Assembly (NCBI GenBank): GCA_963745775.1
Contig: CAVUYY010000008.1
Coordinates: 496,001-560,000 of the forward strand
Length of the DNA stretch: 64,000 nt
Reading direction: 5' to 3'
From: Gaiellasilicea sp963745775
Lineage (GTDB): Bacteria > Actinomycetota > Thermoleophilia > Gaiellales > Gaiellaceae
The notes below the pieces were generated by a model. That model was not told the origin of the DNA. It saw only the letters and a program-made list of their open reading frames with translations, and made no database searches. The position numbers were made by a program, and so were the translations under genes. Below are positions 18,825 to 29,288 of this stretch, one piece after another; position 1 is the first letter of the stretch, and the number at the start of each line of letters is the position of its first letter.

Positions 18825-21599
18825 CGCTCGGCCCTGTCGTCGGCCGCGACGTCGAGCTCGCTCGGGCTCGGCGCTTTCTCGACTCCCTCGCGCTCGAGCC
18901 CGGGGCGCTCCTCGTCGAGGGCGAGGCCGGGATCGGCAAGACGACGGTCTGGACGGCCGTGATCGGCGAGGCGGAGTCGCGCGGCATCCGAGTGCTGCAG
19001 GCGCGAGGTGCGGAGACCGAGGTCCAGCTCTCGTACGCGACGCTGGCAGATCTCGTCGGCGGCGACTTCGAAGAGACGCGGAGCGCCATCCCACCGATCC
19101 AGCAGCGCGCTCTCGCCGCAGCTCTCCTCCGCGCGGAAGCCGACGAGCTCTTCCAGCCCCGGACCGTCGCCACGGCCCTCGTGGGCGTGCTCGCATCGAT
19201 GGCCGAGGCCGCCGTGATCCTCGTGGCCGTCGACGACGTGCAATGGCTCGATCCCGCGTCGGCTGGGTCGCTCTCGTTTGCCGCCGGCGGCTGCCGGACA
19301 GGGTCGGCCTCCTCCTGACCCGCCGAGGCGATCCAGGGGAGCCGGCGCCGCTGGGTCTCGAGCGCGCCTTGCCGGAGCATCGGCTCGAGCGGCTCTCGCC
19401 TGGGCCACTCTCGCTCGCCGCCCTCCACCACCTGATCCGGGACCGTCTCGGGCTCTGCTCCGCCGCGCCGGCACTCGCGCGACTCGCCGAGGCATCGGGA
19501 GGAAACCCGTTCCTCGCGCTCGAGATCGCCCGCGCGCTCGAGCCGGACTGGAGCGCCGTCGCGGGGGGAGGCCCGCTGCCGGTGCCGAGAGACCTGCACG
19601 AGATCGCGCGCGAGCGCGTGGACGGGTTGTCGGCGCGCGGGCGGCTCGCGAGCCTCGTGGCGGCGGCGCTGTCCCGGCCCACGCGCGAGCTGATCCTCCG
19701 AGCCGTCGCTCCCGAGGACGACGCCGGCACCGGCCTGCTCGAGGCCGAGGAGGCCGGCGTGCTCGTAACCGAGACGGGCCGCCTTCGCTTCACACATCCG
19801 CTGCTGGCCTCGGCGATCTACGGCTCCGCGACTCCCGAGCGGCGACGCCGGCTGCACGAGGGCCTCGCGGCGGTCGTCTCCGATCCCGAGGAGCGGGCCC
19901 GCCATCTCGCGCTCAGCACGACCGAGCCAGACGAGCCGGTTGCGGCCCAGCTCGAGGAGGCTGCCGCTCGGGCGGCGAAGCGAGGCGCTCAGCAGGCGGC
20001 CTCCGAGCTGTACACGAGTGCCTGCCGGCTGACGCCCGTCGAGCGCTCGGAGGCGCGCGCCCAGCGGGAGCTGGGGCAGGCTGCCGCACTGCTCGCGCTG
20101 GGCGACCTGGAAGGCAGCCTCGCTCTCGCCGAGGACGTCGCCGTGAGCGCGCATACCGGGCTGCTCCGCGCGCGTGCGCTCCTGCTGCTGGGAGACATCG
20201 CCTGGATCGTCGGGCGTCCCGACGCGATTGCGCGGCTCGAGCTGGCGGTGGACGCCGCACGTGGGGACCCCCGCCTCCTCGCGCAGGTCTACTCGAAGCT
20301 CGTCAACGTCTCGATCGCAAGCGATCCAGCCGGAACGCTCGAGCGCGCCCGCTCGGCGGTGGGAGCGCTCGATCCCGACCACGACCCCGGGGCGCTCGCA
20401 TCGGTGTACCTCGACTGGGCCTGGGCCGAGACTCTCCGCGGCAACGGCGAGCAGCCTGAGTTGCTTGCGCAGTGGCGTGCGTGCGAAGAGCGGGCTGGGC
20501 CCGACGCCCAGAAGAGCCTCTTCGCGCTCATCTACTTCCACTGCGTCGACGACTTCGACGCGGCTCGTGCTCGCTACGAGGTCGAGGAACGGTGGTATCG
20601 CGAGCGCGGCGAAGACGTCTGGCGCGCTGAGCGCCTTGCCCACCTCGCCTTCGCCGAGCTCCGGGCCGGGCAATGGGAGATCGCCGAGCGGAGCGTCGAG
20701 GAGGCATGCGATGCGATCGCCCAGATCGAGACGCCGGGGCCGTGGACGATGGCCTTCCGGATGCGTTCGCTGGTGGACGCACACCGCGGCAGGGCAGAAC
20801 GGGGGCGCGCAACGCTCCTTCCGCTGATCGCCCACGCGGAGCGCGCGGGGCGCGCCTGGTGGGAGGCGCTCCTGCTTTCGGGGCTTGCATTCGTCGAGTA
20901 CGTCGACGGCAGCCACATCGAGGTCGATCGTGCGCTGACGCGGATGCACGACCTGATGGACGCCGTCGGCGTGCGCGACTTCTTGCCGGATCGAAGCGAG
21001 CCCTTCCACATCGAGGCGTTGCTCGCGCTCGGCGAGCTGGAGCGGGCACGCGAGGTCCTTGCTCGGCTCGAGGAGCGCGGGAGGACCTTCCCGCGCCTCT
21101 GGACCAGCGCCACCCTGCCGCGCGCACGCGCCCTCGTGCTCGCGGCTGATGGAGACGTCGCGGGGGCACTCGCCGCGCTCGAGGAGCTCGACGCGACCCT
21201 CGCGGCGAAGCTGCCCTTCGACCTCGGCTGGACCTTGCTCGTCCGCGGCCGCTGCAGCGCCGCGCGAAGCAGAAGCGCGCCGCGGCGGACACGCTGCGCG
21301 AGGCGCTCGCGATCTTCGAGCGTCTCGGTGCGCCGCAGTGGGAAGCGCAGGCCAGGGCGGAGCTCGACCGCGTCGGCCTCAGACGCTCGCCGGACGAGCT
21401 GACGGCAACCGAGCGGCGGGTCGCAGAGCTCGCGGCCGAAGGGCTGACGAACCGCGAGGTCGCGAGCAAGGCGTACATGAGTCCGAAGACGGTGCAGGCC
21501 AACCTCACCCGCGTCTATCGCAAGCTGGGGATCGGCTCGCGCGCGGAGCTCGGGGCACGCATGGCCGACGAACGTAGGGGGGTCACGCCACAGAAGTAG
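18821..21599 (+). CDS. Large LuxR-family (LAL) transcriptional regulator (two frameshifts)
   Basis: About 926 residues. An N-terminal AAA/NACHT-like ATPase has Walker A GEAGIGKTT near residue 35 and Walker B VILVAVDDVQWLD. A long TPR-like helical middle region follows. A C-terminal LuxR helix-turn-helix reads LTATERRVAELAAEGLTNRE then KTVQANLTRVYRKLGI. Breaks near 19290 and 21275 fit two missing bases. LAL regulators activate promoters when an inducer or partner releases the ATPase. The ATG overlaps the transporter ATPase stop, so it may govern that operon. Its last codons are also the start of the second copy of the 34-base upstream element. Confidence 0.9.
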
Positions 21600-21617
21600 C
21601 CGAACGTCCGATTCCTC
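21584..21617 (+). promoter_or_regulatory. 34-base upstream element, copy 2
   Basis: Matches 14687-14720 at 33 of 34 positions and, like it, starts 62 bases before an ATG (21646). A TAGCGT box at 21634-21639 lies six bases before that ATG. The element overlaps the stop codon and last codons of the LuxR-type regulator. Confidence 0.7.
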
Positions 21618-21645
21618 CTCGCGGCGCCAGGCCTAGCGTGGAGCC

Positions 21646-22563
21646 ATGGCTCGAACGGTTGGAATCCGGAGCACTCTGCTCCTCGGAGTTGCAGGCGCCG
21701 TGCTCGCGGTTGGCACGTTCGCGGGGTCGTCGGGCGGCGCCACCTCGAGCGTCTCGGCGACCGAGCCGGCTTCGCTCGCCCGCGCGCAGACGATTCGCGG
21801 ACAGATCGACGCCCGCTACCGAGCGTTGGGCGGCAACGCACTCGCCGTCACCGAAGCGAGCTCGACTCGCGTCGTCGAGTCGTTCGCGCTCATGACGCCG
21901 GATCTCATCGCGAGGCGGTTCATTCCTGCCGCCAATGGGATCTGGTACGCGATCTGCCCAGTAGGGGCGACCTGCCCGTATCCGGCGCACCGTTCCGCGC
22001 GCCCGGCAGACGCGCTCGGCCCCCGCCGGCTGGCGCTCGAGCTCGCGCTCCGCACGTTCCTCGAGACGTCAGCCACCGTCGTTGCCGTGTCGCTTCCCAC
22101 CTCGCGCTTCATGGCGTTCGTCGTCGAGCGCGAGGAGCTTGCGCGCGAGGTCGATGTCCGTGCCCTGGCGAGGGCGCTCGGCGGCGATCCCGGGCGCGCG
22201 CTCTCCCCGACGCTCGAGCGGGTCGTCGACCGGGTGACGCGGCCTCGGGTCTTCCTGTCGATGGGGCTCGAGCCGACCCCGAGTGGACGGGAGATCGTGG
22301 GCAGGCATCCCTCGCTGGCCGACCGTGCGGTCCGACTAGCCAACCAGGCTTCACCGGCCGATCGGTCACCAGGTCGACGTGCAGGCGGAGCGCCCGTCTC
22401 TACATGCCCATCGCGTGATAGCCCGAGTCGACGTAGAGCGTCGTCCCGGTCACGTTCTTCGCGTCGTCGGAGAGGAGGTAGGCCGAGGCGGCAGCCACGT
22501 CTCCCGCCTCGATGTGGCGGCGGAGCGGAGCGCGCTCCTCGAACATCCGCTCCATCTCGGTGA
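21646..22563 (+). CDS. Secreted hypothetical protein (C-terminal end uncertain)
   Basis: Begins MARTVGIRSTLLLGVAGAVL, a signal peptide ending near GTFAGSSGGA. The mature part includes GQIDARYRALGGNALAVTEA, a two-Cys segment AICPVGATCPYP, LALELALRTFLETSATVVAV and an Arg/Pro-rich end. No family was recognised. The open frame overlaps the antisense fabI gene by 164 bases, and beyond about 22350 the composition looks non-coding, so the true end is probably near 22400, perhaps behind a frameshift. It shares its whole promoter arrangement with the gene at 14749. Confidence 0.55.
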   Translation: MARTVGIRSTLLLGVAGAVLAVGTFAGSSGGATSSVSATEPASLARAQTIRGQIDARYRALGGNALAVTEASSTRVVESFALMTPDLIARRFIPAANGIWYAICPVGATCPYPAHRSARPADALGPRRLALELALRTFLETSATVVAVSLPTSRFMAFVVEREELAREVDVRALARALGGDPGRALSPTLERVVDRVTRPRVFLSMGLEPTPSGREIVGRHPSLADRAVRLANQASPADRSPGRRAGGAPVSTCPSRDSPSRRRASSRSRSSRRRRGGRPRRQPRLPPRCGGGAERAPRTSAPSR

Positions 22564-23176
22564 AGCCCGAGATCGAGCGGGCGGCCAGGGTTCGCACCGG
22601 GCCGGCCGAGACCGCGTTGACGCGGATCGACTTCTCGCCGAGATCCCACGCGAGGTACTTGACCGACGCGTCGAGGGTCGCCTTGGCGACGCCCATCACG
22701 TTGTAGTGCGGCACCGCTCGCTCGCCGCCGAGGTAGGTCATCGTCACGATCGAGCCGCCGCCGCGCGCCGCCATCAGCGGCTCGGCGGCACGGGCCGCCG
22801 CGACGAGCGAGTAGGCGCTGATGTCGACCGCCATCCAGAAGCGGTCGCGCGGGGTGTCGGTGAAGCGCCCCTCGAGATCCTCGGCCGCCGCGAACGCGAC
22901 CGAGTGGACGAGCAGGTCGAGCCCGCCGTCCCAGAGCTCGCCGACCTCGCCGAAGACCCGGGCGAGATCCTCGTCCGAGCGCACGTCGCAGGGCGTGACG
23001 AGGTTCGAGTCGACCGTGGCCGCGAGATCGCGAACCGAGCTCTCGATCCGCTCGCCCTGGAACGTGAACGCGAGCTCGGCGCCCTCCTCGTGAAGCCGTT
23101 TCGCGATCGCCCAGGCGATCGAGCGCTTGTTCGCGACACCGAGGACGAGGGCGCGCTTGCCGGCGAAGCGGGACAC
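22400..23176 (-). CDS. fabI: Enoyl-[acyl-carrier-protein] reductase (NADH)
   Basis: 258 residues. It reduces trans-2-enoyl-ACP in the last step of each fatty acid elongation round. FabI-specific features are GVANKRSIAWAIAKRLHEEG, SVAFAAAEDLEGRFTDTPRD, the Y...K pair in GGERAVPHYNVMGVAKA and RVNAVSAGPVRTLAARSI. The GTG start is fixed by a TAGACT box exactly six bases upstream. It is divergent from the subtilase gene with 47 bases between starts, so the two leaderless promoters lie back to back. Confidence 0.95.
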   Translation of the reverse strand: MSRFAGKRALVLGVANKRSIAWAIAKRLHEEGAELAFTFQGERIESSVRDLAATVDSNLVTPCDVRSDEDLARVFGEVGELWDGGLDLLVHSVAFAAAEDLEGRFTDTPRDRFWMAVDISAYSLVAAARAAEPLMAARGGGSIVTMTYLGGERAVPHYNVMGVAKATLDASVKYLAWDLGEKSIRVNAVSAGPVRTLAARSISGFTEMERMFEERAPLRRHIEAGDVAAASAYLLSDDAKNVTGTTLYVDSGYHAMGM

Positions 23177-23182
23177 GCCCCG

Positions 23183-23217
23183 AGTCTAGGGCAGCTGCGA
23201 AAGTCCTCGGCTACTGT
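23183..23217. promoter_or_regulatory. Back-to-back leaderless promoters of fabI and the subtilase
   Basis: Minus-strand TAGACT (23183-23188) lies six bases from the fabI GTG. Plus-strand TACTGT (23212-23217) lies six bases from the subtilase GTG at 23224. The whole divergent region is only 47 bases. Confidence 0.6.
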
Positions 23218-23223
23218 GCGGTC

Positions 23224-26200
23224 GTGCGCAGGCTCGTAGCGCTTCTCTCGCTGGTTCTTGCGCTCGCCGTCGCATCGTCCGCCGCTGCCGCCTTCCAGCC
23301 GATTCGGCGAACCCACGGCGAGCTCGAGCTGCCGCGCGTTCGAGCCGGCACGATCGAGATTCCCGACGCGCACCGGCAGGGTCGCGTGACGGTGCTGATC
23401 ACGCTTGCGCAGCCGCCGCTCGCCGCCTGGTCGCGCTCGCTCGCTGGACGGAGCTCGACCCGCCGGCTGAACGTCTCGAGCCGGTCGTCCAGGGCGTACG
23501 TCGCGACGCTCGTCGCCGCGCAGAAGCGGGCGGAAGCGGCGTTGCGGCGCGCGATTCCGACCGCAACCGTGACTCGCAGCTACACGCTCCTCCTGAACGG
23601 GATGGCCGTCGAGCTGCCCGCCAAGAAGCTGCCCGCAGCCGCCAAGCTCTCGTTCGCCCACAAGCTCTATCCCAGCCTCCGCTACACGCTCGCCTTGAAC
23701 CGAGGGCCTGGCGTGATCGGCGCGGGAGCGCTCGCCGCGGCCGGCGGAGGGAGCGGCGAAGGGATCAAGATCGCCGTCGTCGACGACGGCGTCGACCCGA
23801 GGAGCACCTTCTTCGACCCGTCCGGCTTCACGTATCCCGAGGGCTTCCCGAAGGGCGGCACGAAGTGGACGACGCCCAAGGTGATCGTCGCCCGATCGTT
23901 CGTCGGAGTGGGAGCGGACGACGCCAGCCGGCTTGCGCTCGACGTGAAATCGTCGTTCCACGGGACGCACGTGGCCGGGATCGCGGCAGGCAACGCGGGC
24001 ACGACCGCCCCGGCGAGCCGCGACCATCCCGAGGTCACCGGCCTTTCCGGCGTGGCTCCGCGCGCCCAGATCGGCAACTACCGCGTCTTCAACGTCCCGA
24101 CCTTCGCGGGTCACGTCGGCAACACGCCGGAGATCGTCGCCGCGTTCGAGTCGGCCGTCCGCGACGGGATGGACGTGATCAACTTCTCGGGCGGCGGCCC
24201 GCAGACCGATCCGGCGAGCGATGCGCTGATCGAGGCCGTGCGCAACGTCGCCGCGGCGGGCGTCGTGCCGGTGATCTCGGCCGGCAACGACCGCGACGAC
24301 TACGGCCTCGGCTCGACGGGATCGCCGGGAACGGCGCCGGACGCGATCTCCGTCGCGGCGCTCTCCAACACGCACGTGTTCGCCCCGGCCCTCTCCGTCG
24401 TCGGAGCCGGCGCGCCCGAGAGCATGAAGGCGATCCCATTCGCGGGGCGCGGCCCAGCGGCGTGGGCCACGACCGACCAGCCGCTCGTCGACGTCGGCTC
24501 GATCGTCTCCGTCGCCGGAACGCCGACGCCCCGCAACCTCTGCGGGCCGCCCGGCAACCTGAACGGCGGCGCCTCACCGCTTCCGGCGGGCTCCCTGACC
24601 GGGACGATCGCGCTGGTCTCGCGCGGCGACTGCGTCTTCGTGCTCAAGGCCGCGCGCGCCAAGGCCGCGGGCGCGATCGGGATCGTCCTCGTCGACAACC
24701 GCCCGGGCGAGGCGAACGGGATTCCGGTCGAGCTGGCCGTGCCGGCGGGGATGATCTCCGACCTCGACGGCGCCCAGCTTCGCGCCTATCTCGCGCTCAC
24801 GGCGGGCGAGCGCCAGTTCGGATCGGCAGCGATCCCGAAGAGCTCGCCACCGGTCGCAGCGGCGTCGTCACGAGCTTCTCGTCCGGTGGGCTGACCGCGT
24901 TCGGCCATCTGCTCAAGCCGGACGTGGGCGCACCCGGCGGCGCGATCCTCTCCTCCACGTTGCCCATCGCAGGCGGGCCGTTCGCCGTCTTCGACGGGAC
25001 GAGCATGGCCGCGCCGCACGTGGCGGGCGCCGTTGCTCTGCTCCTCCAGCGCCATCCCGGCTGGACGCCGCGGCAGGTGAAGTCCGCCCTCGTCTCCACG
25101 GCGGGCGCCGCCTGGGTCGACACGGCGCGAACGGTGGAGGCGCCCGTAATCCTCTCCGGCGGCGGTCTGGCGGACGTCGTCGCCGCGAACGACCCGAAGC
25201 TCTTCACCGAGCCGGTCTCGCTGTCGTTCGGCGACCTGAACGTGAATCGTGGCGGGACGTCGCGGTCGCTCCTGCTCTCGCTGGCAGACGCCGGCGGCGG
25301 CTCGGGCGCGTGGTCGATCGAGCTGAAGCCGCAGGCGCAGCCGGCGGGAGTCGCGATCGAGGTGGCCGGGAGCGCGGCGATCGCGCCCGGCGGGCAGCTC
25401 CTCGTTCCGGTGACCGCTCGCGCGGCGGGCGATGCGAGAGCCGGCGAGGCCTACGGCTTCCTGCTCCTGCGCCGCGGCGCCGACGTTCGCAAGGTGCCGT
25501 ACGCGCTCCTCGTCACGCGTCCCGGGCTCGAGTCGGCGCCCGTGCAGCAGCTCCAGTTCATCCAGACCGGCGACACACGCACGGGCCCGTCGCGCGCAGC
25601 GGTCTACAAGTATCCCGCGGCCGCCTTCGGCCCGGCGGCGAGCTACACCGGCCCGGCCGTGAACGAGGACGGCGGCGAGGTGCTGTACCGGATCCGCGTC
25701 GACGAGCCCGCCGTCAACCTCGGCGCGGCCGTGATCTCGTCGTCGCCGGGCTCGCTGATCCATCCGTGGGTGCTCGGCTCGCCGGACGAGAACGACGTCC
25801 AGGGCTATGCCGGCACGCCCGTGAACGTGAACAACCTGACGATCGACTACCCGCTCGACATCGGCGCCGCCGGAACCGTCTTCCCGCGCACCAAGAGCTA
25901 CTACGTCTCGGTGGACTCGGGGCGCGATCCCTTCACGGGCCGCTCGCTCGGCGGGCGCTATGTGCTTCGCGCCTGGGTGAACGACGTCGAGCCGCCGCTG
26001 CTCGGGCTGATCACGTCGCGCGTCTCGGCGGGGCGGCCGACGATCGCGCTGCGCGTGTTCGACGAGGGGGCGGGTGTCGATCCGTTTTCGCTCGCGATCT
26101 CCTACGGACGAACCCTGATCGGAGCGGCGGCCTACGACCCGAGCTCCGGAATCGCGCTCTTCCCGCTGCCGAGGCAGGCACCGGTGTTGAAGGCGGGCAA

Positions 26201-26595
26201 GCGGACGCTGACGGCTGAGGCCGCCGACTTCCAGGAGGCGAAGAACGTCGATTCCGTCGGTGACGAGCTCCTGCCGAACACCGCGTTCGCGCGTGGGCCG
26301 ATCCGGGTCGTCAGCGCGGCCGACCGTGACGTGGCTCGGGCCGGAGGTGCGGCAGTGCGCGGCGGCGCGGACACCGCTCGTCGTGCTGGCGGGCGCTACC
26401 GGGAAGGTCCGGACGGTGCGCTTCTTCGACGGGCAGAAGCCGATCGCGGTCGGTCGCGCGGGTGGTGCGGGGCTCTACTCCGGGACCTGGCGGCGCGGGG
26501 CGGCTGCGAAGGGCCCGCACACGCTCCGGGCCGTCGTCACGGCTGCCGGCGGTCGCAAGTCCGAGGCTCGCCTGCTCGTCCGCGTCTGCCGCTGA
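23224..26595 (+). CDS. Secreted subtilisin-like serine protease with PA domain (two frameshifts)
   Basis: About 1120 residues. The signal peptide is MRRLVALLSLVLALAVASSA. A prodomain-like region is followed by the S8 catalytic domain: Asp in IAVVDDGVDPRS, His in SSFHGTHVAGIAAG, the oxyanion Asn region VISAGNDRDD and Ser in DGTSMAAPHVAGAVALL. A PA insert (SRGDCVFVLKAARAKAAGAI) sits between His and Ser. Long beta-rich C-terminal domains follow. One frame break lies near 24830 in the PA-Ser linker and one near 26325; total length is a multiple of three, so they are opposite in sign. It is likely exported and acts on proteins outside the cell. Confidence 0.88.
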
Positions 26596-26612
26596 TCGCT
26601 CGGGGAAGCGGC

Positions 26613-27350
26613 GTGCGAGTCGCGGTGGTGACGGGTGCCTCGAGCGGGATCGGCGAGGCGACCGCGCGCGAGCTGACGAGACGTGGCTGGCTCTGCGTGC
26701 TCGTTGCGCGGAGGCGGGAGCGGCTCGCGGCACTGGCGGCCGAGCTCGGCGCCGAATACGAGGTCTGCGACGTCTCCGACCGGGAGGCCGTGGAGCGAGT
26801 GGCTGCGGTGGTGCTCGATCGGCATCCGCAGATCGACGTGCTCGTCTCGAATGCGGGGATTCCCGGCCGTGGCGACTTTTTCTCGCTCGAGCCCGACCGG
26901 ATCGAGGCGGTGCTCGCGACGAACTACCTCGGCGGGGTCTGGTGCGCCCGCGCCTTTCTGCCCGGACTGGCGCGCGGGTCGAGGATCGTCAACGTCGTCT
27001 CGGTGGCAGGTGCAGTCACGCTGGGCCCCGCCGGACCGTACGCGGCGTCCAAGCACGCCCAGCTCGCGTTCTCGCGATCGCTTGCGAGTGCGCTGGCATC
27101 GCGCGGGATCGACGTGCTGACCGTGCTGCCCGGCTTCGTCGAGACCGAAGGCTTCCCGCAGCGCGCCCGGTTGCGTGGACTCTCGTACCGCGCCGTCGTG
27201 GAGCCGGCGTTCGTGGCCGGCCGCATCGTCGACGCCGTCGAGCGCGGCGGCCGGCGCGAGCTCTTCGTCCCCCGCTGGTACCGCGTCTTCGCGGTCGTAC
27301 AGGCGCTCGCGCCGACGCTCGTCGCTCGCATCTCCACACGCGTTCGCTGA
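26613..27350 (+). CDS. Short-chain dehydrogenase/reductase
   Basis: 245 residues. The NAD(P)-binding motif TGASSGIGEATAREL, the NAG motif VLVSNAGIPGRG and the catalytic Y..SK of GPYAASKHAQLAF are all visible, with Ser at VVSVAGAVTLG. Absence of an acidic residue in the RRRER stretch after beta-2 suggests NADP preference. GTG 26613 lies 17 bases after the protease stop, so co-transcription is likely. The substrate is unknown. Confidence 0.9.
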   Translation: MRVAVVTGASSGIGEATARELTRRGWLCVLVARRRERLAALAAELGAEYEVCDVSDREAVERVAAVVLDRHPQIDVLVSNAGIPGRGDFFSLEPDRIEAVLATNYLGGVWCARAFLPGLARGSRIVNVVSVAGAVTLGPAGPYAASKHAQLAFSRSLASALASRGIDVLTVLPGFVETEGFPQRARLRGLSYRAVVEPAFVAGRIVDAVERGGRRELFVPRWYRVFAVVQALAPTLVARISTRVR

Positions 27351-27380
27351 CAGCCCCTCTTGCGTCGTCGCGAAGACGCG

Positions 27381-28382
27381 CTAGCCGACGACCAGGCGAC
27401 GCATCCGCTCCGGCGACCGGCTCAGGCCCGTCACGAGCTCGTAGGCGATCGTCCCCGAGACTCGAGCGTGCGCCTCCATTTCCACCCCGTCGCCGATCAG
27501 CGTCACCGGTGTCCCGACGGGAAGCTCCCGCCCGAGCTCGACGGCGAAGGCATCCATCGAGACGGTGCCGACGACGCGGCGGCGCTCGCCCGCTACGAGG
27601 ATCTCCGTTCCGGTGAGGTCGCGGCGGAATCCGTCTGCGTAACCAACTGGGACGATCCCGATCCAGGTCGGCTCTGCCGCGACGAACCGGCGCCCGTAGC
27701 CGGTCGATTCGCCGGGCTGCAGCAGCCTCGTCTGTGCCAGCTCGGACTCCCAGCGGAGGGCGGGCTCGAGCCCGTGCTCGCCCGGCGCAGTCCCGAACGG
27801 CGAGATCCCGTAGAGCGCGATCCCGCAACGGCCCGCGTCGAAGGCGGCGGCTGGGTAGCGGAGCACGCCCGCGCTGTTCGCGAGATGTCGGGTCAGGTGG
27901 GAAAGGCCGTCCGTCGCGCGCCGGAACCGCTCGATCTGCGTCTCGGTGAACGCCGGGTCGCAGTCGGCCGAGGCGAAGTGGCTCATCAGGCCGACGACAT
28001 CTCGCGTTGGCGCCGGCAGCTCGGAGAGCCCCCAGCGGCCCATCCCGGTGTCGAGCTTCAGATGCACGGGCACGCCTTCGGGGATCGCGCCGTCGCCGAC
28101 CACCAGCTCGAGGCCGGCTGCTCGCGCGTCCTCGACCTCCGAGCCAGCGGTCGGGCCGAGCACGAGGATGCGAGCCGGCCCGAGCGCCACCCTGAGCGCG
28201 AGCGCCTCCGGCACCGTGGCGACGCAGAGGGCCGTCGCGCCGGCTCCGAGCGCGGCGCGCCCGACATCGACGGAGCCGTGCCCGTAGCCGTCCGCCTTGA
28301 CGACTGCCCAGAGCTCGGCGCCGGCGAGGGCGCTCGACAACCTGGCCGCGTTGCGCCGGATCGCGCGGAGGTCGATCGTCAC
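27381..28382 (-). CDS. alr: Alanine racemase
   Basis: PLP enzyme converting L- to D-alanine for peptidoglycan. 333 residues: AVVKADGYGHGSVDVGRAAL carries the PLP lysine. Further signatures are HLKLDTGMGRWGL, HLANSAGVLRYP, RCGIALYGISPFG and VGTVSMDAFAVELG (the catalytic Tyr region is GYGRRF). It lies 12 bases after the MBL hydrolase gene and is probably in one transcript with it. Confidence 0.95.
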   Translation of the reverse strand: MTIDLRAIRRNAARLSSALAGAELWAVVKADGYGHGSVDVGRAALGAGATALCVATVPEALALRVALGPARILVLGPTAGSEVEDARAAGLELVVGDGAIPEGVPVHLKLDTGMGRWGLSELPAPTRDVVGLMSHFASADCDPAFTETQIERFRRATDGLSHLTRHLANSAGVLRYPAAAFDAGRCGIALYGISPFGTAPGEHGLEPALRWESELAQTRLLQPGESTGYGRRFVAAEPTWIGIVPVGYADGFRRDLTGTEILVAGERRRVVGTVSMDAFAVELGRELPVGTPVTLIGDGVEMEAHARVSGTIAYELVTGLSRSPERMRRLVVG

Positions 28383-28394
28383 GCACCGACCTCA

Positions 28395-29252
28395 TCAGAC
28401 GGGGATCATCATGGTGTCGAAGGCGAACGCGATGTTGCGTCCGACGTCCGCTGCGAGCCGCGTCAGGTCGTCGTGCCCGAGCCCGCACACCTCCTCCACG
28501 TGACTGAGCACGACCCGCTTCGCCTGGAGCCGGTCGACGATCGCGAGCGTCTGCTCGAACGTCGCCTCGAAGCGCAGCACCGGATGCTGCGGATGGATCT
28601 TTCGCTCGCCGGTGAAGGGATCGACCTCGCACAGCCCCATCGGGAGGATCGCAAGATCGACGCCGCGAACCTCGGGCGGCGGCTCCCAGTCGTGCAGCTC
28701 GTCCATCGCGACGAGGAGCCGCTTGCCGCCGCCGCTGAGCTCGAAGGCGTAGACGTAGCTCTCGTGCAGGCGGAACGGCCTGACCTCGACACCGTCGAGG
28801 CTCACGGTCTCGCCGTCCGTGAGCTCGTGGATCCGGACGAAGCCTCGCTCCTCGAGGAAGTCGAAGTGGTCGCGAATCCCGCGAGGCCCGGCGAAATCGG
28901 TCACGACCTGCTCCGGCAAGTAGATGTCCGTCCGGTTCACCGCTGCCCGATCGGGCGGCCAGTCCCGGAAGCTCCGACCTCCGACGGCCTCCCAGACGCG
29001 GCGTCCCATCGTGTGATCCGGATGCCAGTGCGAGTAGAAGCAGGCGGCGATCTCCGTGATGGCGGAGCGGTCGAGCTGGAGCCGCGACTCCTCCGGCGTG
29101 TCGAAGAGGACGTTCGGGCCGTGCACGAAGACGCTCGGCCCCAGCCGGGAGTAGGGAACGCCGCGCTCTCTCGCCTCGACGCAGACGCGACACTCGCAGC
29201 CGGGGCGTGGGATTGCGGTTGCGCCGCCCGAGCCGAGGATCTCCACCTGCAC
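28395..29252 (-). CDS. MBL-fold metal-dependent hydrolase
   Basis: 285 residues. The metallo-beta-lactamase core is clear: LGSGGATAIPRPGC at the start, the metal motif SHWHPDHTMG (H-x-H-x-D-H) near residue 77, and a late histidine VLSHVEEVCGLGHDD. The CECRVCVEA cluster near the N-terminus is like that of PhnP-type phosphodiesterases, so a cyclic phosphodiester substrate is possible. It lies between the signal peptidase cassette and alr. Confidence 0.85.
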   Translation of the reverse strand: MQVEILGSGGATAIPRPGCECRVCVEARERGVPYSRLGPSVFVHGPNVLFDTPEESRLQLDRSAITEIAACFYSHWHPDHTMGRRVWEAVGGRSFRDWPPDRAAVNRTDIYLPEQVVTDFAGPRGIRDHFDFLEERGFVRIHELTDGETVSLDGVEVRPFRLHESYVYAFELSGGGKRLLVAMDELHDWEPPPEVRGVDLAILPMGLCEVDPFTGERKIHPQHPVLRFEATFEQTLAIVDRLQAKRVVLSHVEEVCGLGHDDLTRLAADVGRNIAFAFDTMMIPV

Positions 29253-29288
29253 CGGCCCATTCTCCGGGATCGGGCTTTCCCCGGGGCG

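Noticed and set aside
14687..21617. The 34-base repeat as ends of a composite mobile element
   Set aside because: The copies are direct and lie at fixed distance from start codons. The 6.9 kb between them holds no transposase and encodes ordinary chromosomal-style genes.
23865..27350. A single long protein joining the protease C-terminus to the dehydrogenase
   Set aside because: The shared frame is a consequence of the frameshift near 26325. The protease ends at 26595 in another frame, and the dehydrogenase has its own GTG start at 26613.
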